Below are positions 62,400-64,000 of a DNA stretch of 64,000 nt, piece after piece. The DNA lies in contig JAFLBL010000001.1 of assembly GCA_017303855.1 (NCBI GenBank), forward strand, positions 749,978 to 813,977, given 5' to 3'. Under the pieces are notes generated by a model. That model had not been told where the DNA came from. It made no database searches and saw nothing but the letters and a program-made list of their open reading frames with translations. This stretch comes from Chitinophagales bacterium (GTDB taxonomy: Bacteria > Bacteroidota > Bacteroidia > Chitinophagales > Chitinophagaceae). Position numbers and translations under genes: made by a program. Numbering within the stretch: position 1 is the stretch's first letter; the number at the start of each line of letters is the position of its first letter.

Positions 62400-63919
62400 G
62401 TAACCGGTTTGTTCTTACAGGAGTACTGTTCGGCTGCCTGCTCCTGTCCTGCAAAGGAAAAAAAGAAAAATACGATACGATAATCCGGCATGGACTTGTC
62501 TATGACGGCAGTACCGCAGAAGGACGGCTAACGGATATCGGGATCCGTCACGATACTATCGCTTTTATCGGCGATCTCTCCGGGGCGGAAGCCATTCACG
62601 AAGTGGATGCAACCGGACAAGCGGTCACGCCCGGGTTTATTGACACGCATAGTCATCACGCCGGCAATCCGTTTGCACACCGGGATTTTCCGGCCGTACT
62701 GAGCCAGGGCATTACCAGTATTATTATCGGCCAGGATGGAGGGAGTAATTTTCCCCTGAGCCGGTTTTATCAGCAATTAGCGGATAGCAGTGTAGCCGTA
62801 AATATCGGTTCATACAGCGGGCACAATACGATCCGCGATTCCATACTTGGTAAAGATTTCAAACGGGCAGCCACTGCGGCTGAACTCGAAAAAATGAAAG
62901 TACTGCTCCGGCAGGATATGGAAGCCGGTGCTATTGGTTTATCCACCGGACTGGAATATGATCCGGGAATCTATTCCGCACAGGAGGAAGTCCGGGAACT
63001 CACTAAAGTAATCGTTCCGTTTGCCGGAAGGTATATCAGCCATATCCGGAGTGAAGACCGTTATTTCTGGAAAGCCATTGATGAAATTATCCGGATCGGA
63101 AAAGAAACCGGCGTGCCCGTACAGGTCAGTCATGTCAAACTAGCGATGCACAACTTATGGGGCAAAGCCGATTCCCTGACCGGACTCTTTGAACAGGCCC
63201 GTAAAGAAGGTGTACATCTCACCTGCGATATTTATCCTTATGACTTCTGGCATTCCACGATCCGGGTTTTATTCCCGGACCGCAATTTTACTGACCTGAA
63301 AGAAGCAGAGATGATTCTGAAAGAGATGACGCTGCCGGAAGATATTATCCTCGCCGCCTATGAGGTGGACAGCAGTTACCAGGGAAAATCACTGGCTGCT
63401 ATAGCCGCAATTGAAAAAAAAGCACCGGCCCGCATGCTGATTGAACTGATCGCCCGGATTGAAAAGTGGGAAAAAGAGCACAACGGGGAATGCCGGGAAA
63501 GTATCATGGCCCGCTCGATGGCGGAAGCGGATATTACCCGCCTGATGCAATGGCCGCTGACCAATATCTGCTCAGACGGATCCTCCACCGGACGGCATCC
63601 GCGTGGCTACGGCGCTTTCCCCCGGGTATTGGCCAGGTACGTCCGGCAGGAAAAAGCCCTGCCATTTGCCGGCGCAATCCATAAAATGACGGGACTGGCT
63701 GCCGAAAATCTGGCTATACATCACCGTGGCTACCTGCGTACCGGCTATTATGCGGACCTGGTGTTGCTGGACCCTGCAACCGTACAGGACAGGGCCACCG
63801 TGGAAGACCCGCATGCATTGGCGGATGGCATTCACAACGTATGGGTAAATGGCCGGCTGGTTTATGCAAACAAAAAAACAACCGGGGAATACCCGGGAAT
63901 GATCATTAAAAGAAAATAA
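62396..63919 (+). CDS. N-acyl-D-amino-acid deacylase family lipoprotein
   Basis: A 507-residue amidohydrolase of the D-aminoacylase family. The N-terminus is a lipoprotein signal with lipobox LLLSC (Cys19), so the enzyme is membrane-anchored outside the cytosol. The metal site is seen as GFIDTHSHHAG (His85, His87), VQVSHVKLAM and the late Asp in NICSDGSSTGRHPRGYG. The family releases D-amino acids from N-acyl forms; N-acyl-D-Glu and dipeptide forms are also known substrates. The 4-bp overlap with the D-peptidase-like serine hydrolase suggests they act in sequence on D-amino-acid peptides, which is inference. Confidence 0.92.
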   Translation: MSNRFVLTGVLFGCLLLSCKGKKEKYDTIIRHGLVYDGSTAEGRLTDIGIRHDTIAFIGDLSGAEAIHEVDATGQAVTPGFIDTHSHHAGNPFAHRDFPAVLSQGITSIIIGQDGGSNFPLSRFYQQLADSSVAVNIGSYSGHNTIRDSILGKDFKRAATAAELEKMKVLLRQDMEAGAIGLSTGLEYDPGIYSAQEEVRELTKVIVPFAGRYISHIRSEDRYFWKAIDEIIRIGKETGVPVQVSHVKLAMHNLWGKADSLTGLFEQARKEGVHLTCDIYPYDFWHSTIRVLFPDRNFTDLKEAEMILKEMTLPEDIILAAYEVDSSYQGKSLAAIAAIEKKAPARMLIELIARIEKWEKEHNGECRESIMARSMAEADITRLMQWPLTNICSDGSSTGRHPRGYGAFPRVLARYVRQEKALPFAGAIHKMTGLAAENLAIHHRGYLRTGYYADLVLLDPATVQDRATVEDPHALADGIHNVWVNGRLVYANKKTTGEYPGMIIKRK

Positions 63920-63927
63920 GCAAATAC

Positions 63928-64000
63928 ATGTCTATCAACATCAGAAGAGCTGTTAAGGAAGACTGCCCCCGATTACTGGAACTGGTAAAAGAACTGGCCC
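63928..64000 (+). CDS. GNAT N-acetyltransferase, 3'-truncated by window edge
   Basis: The first 24 codons of a gene start 8 bp after the D-aminoacylase gene. The translation MSINIRRAVKEDCPRLLELV is the typical first strand and helix of a GNAT acetyltransferase (I-R-x-A-x-x-x-D). Its place at the end of the operon would fit an enzyme acetylating amino acids or peptides. The rest lies outside the window. Confidence 0.7.
   Translation, partial: MSINIRRAVKEDCPRLLELVKELA

Overview
The window comes from a Bacteroidota chromosome, most likely a member of Chitinophagales/Chitinophagaceae; the species cannot be named from the sequence. The evidence is a SusC/SusD outer-membrane pair, type IX secretion (T9SS) genes with their cargo, promoters of the Bacteroidota type (TTG - about 20 nt - TANNTTTG), start codons without Shine-Dalgarno sites, and a branched-chain 2-oxoacid dehydrogenase E1 with alpha and beta halves fused. 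Most of the DNA is balanced in base composition, but about 42.4-44.5 kb is clearly AT-rich. No rRNA, tRNA, CRISPR array, phage or transposase gene was seen.

Layout. 0-10 kb: the end of sucD, a DUF4476 protein, a 2082-residue alpha-2-macroglobulin carrying an internal TonB-plug-like segment, a histidine phosphatase, a DAO-type flavoenzyme and a small membrane protein. 10-20 kb: an MtfA-like peptidase, aspS, fused 2-oxoacid dehydrogenase E1, an FAH-family hydrolase, the cluster prs-rplY-pth, radC, and an S23-type four-helix-bundle gene lying between inverted repeats. 20-30 kb: DUF3467, a SusC/SusD/DUF1735 operon, and a two-gene operon of a PorV/PorQ-like barrel with a helix-hairpin-helix plus beta-barrel protein. 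30-42 kb: folD-queE, a PorE-like TPR/PD40/OmpA protein, dprA, a T9SS cargo protein, guaB, a SIMPL protein, tonB, lnt and an alpha/beta hydrolase. 42-57 kb: two more T9SS cargo proteins (one in the AT-rich island), an SDR, a repeat island, and ruvA-sprA, SprA being the T9SS translocon. 57-64 kb: fabH, small and DinB-like genes, a PLP trans-sulfuration enzyme, and an operon of class-C serine hydrolase, D-aminoacylase-like lipoprotein and the start of a GNAT gene.

How the genes work together. The window is mostly housekeeping with a strong cell-envelope theme: TonB powers SusCD-type uptake, Lnt matures lipoproteins, and SprA with the PorE-like protein belongs to the T9SS that would export the three proteins carrying type A or type B C-terminal sorting domains.

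The least explained layer is the intergenic DNA. Many gaps hold degenerate tandems of 5-10-nt 'words', often in inverted pairs. One family brackets the S23-type gene like terminal repeats, and another appears to lie inside the alpha-2-macroglobulin coding sequence. Several genes have the -7 promoter box only 3-5 nt before the ATG, which predicts leaderless mRNAs.
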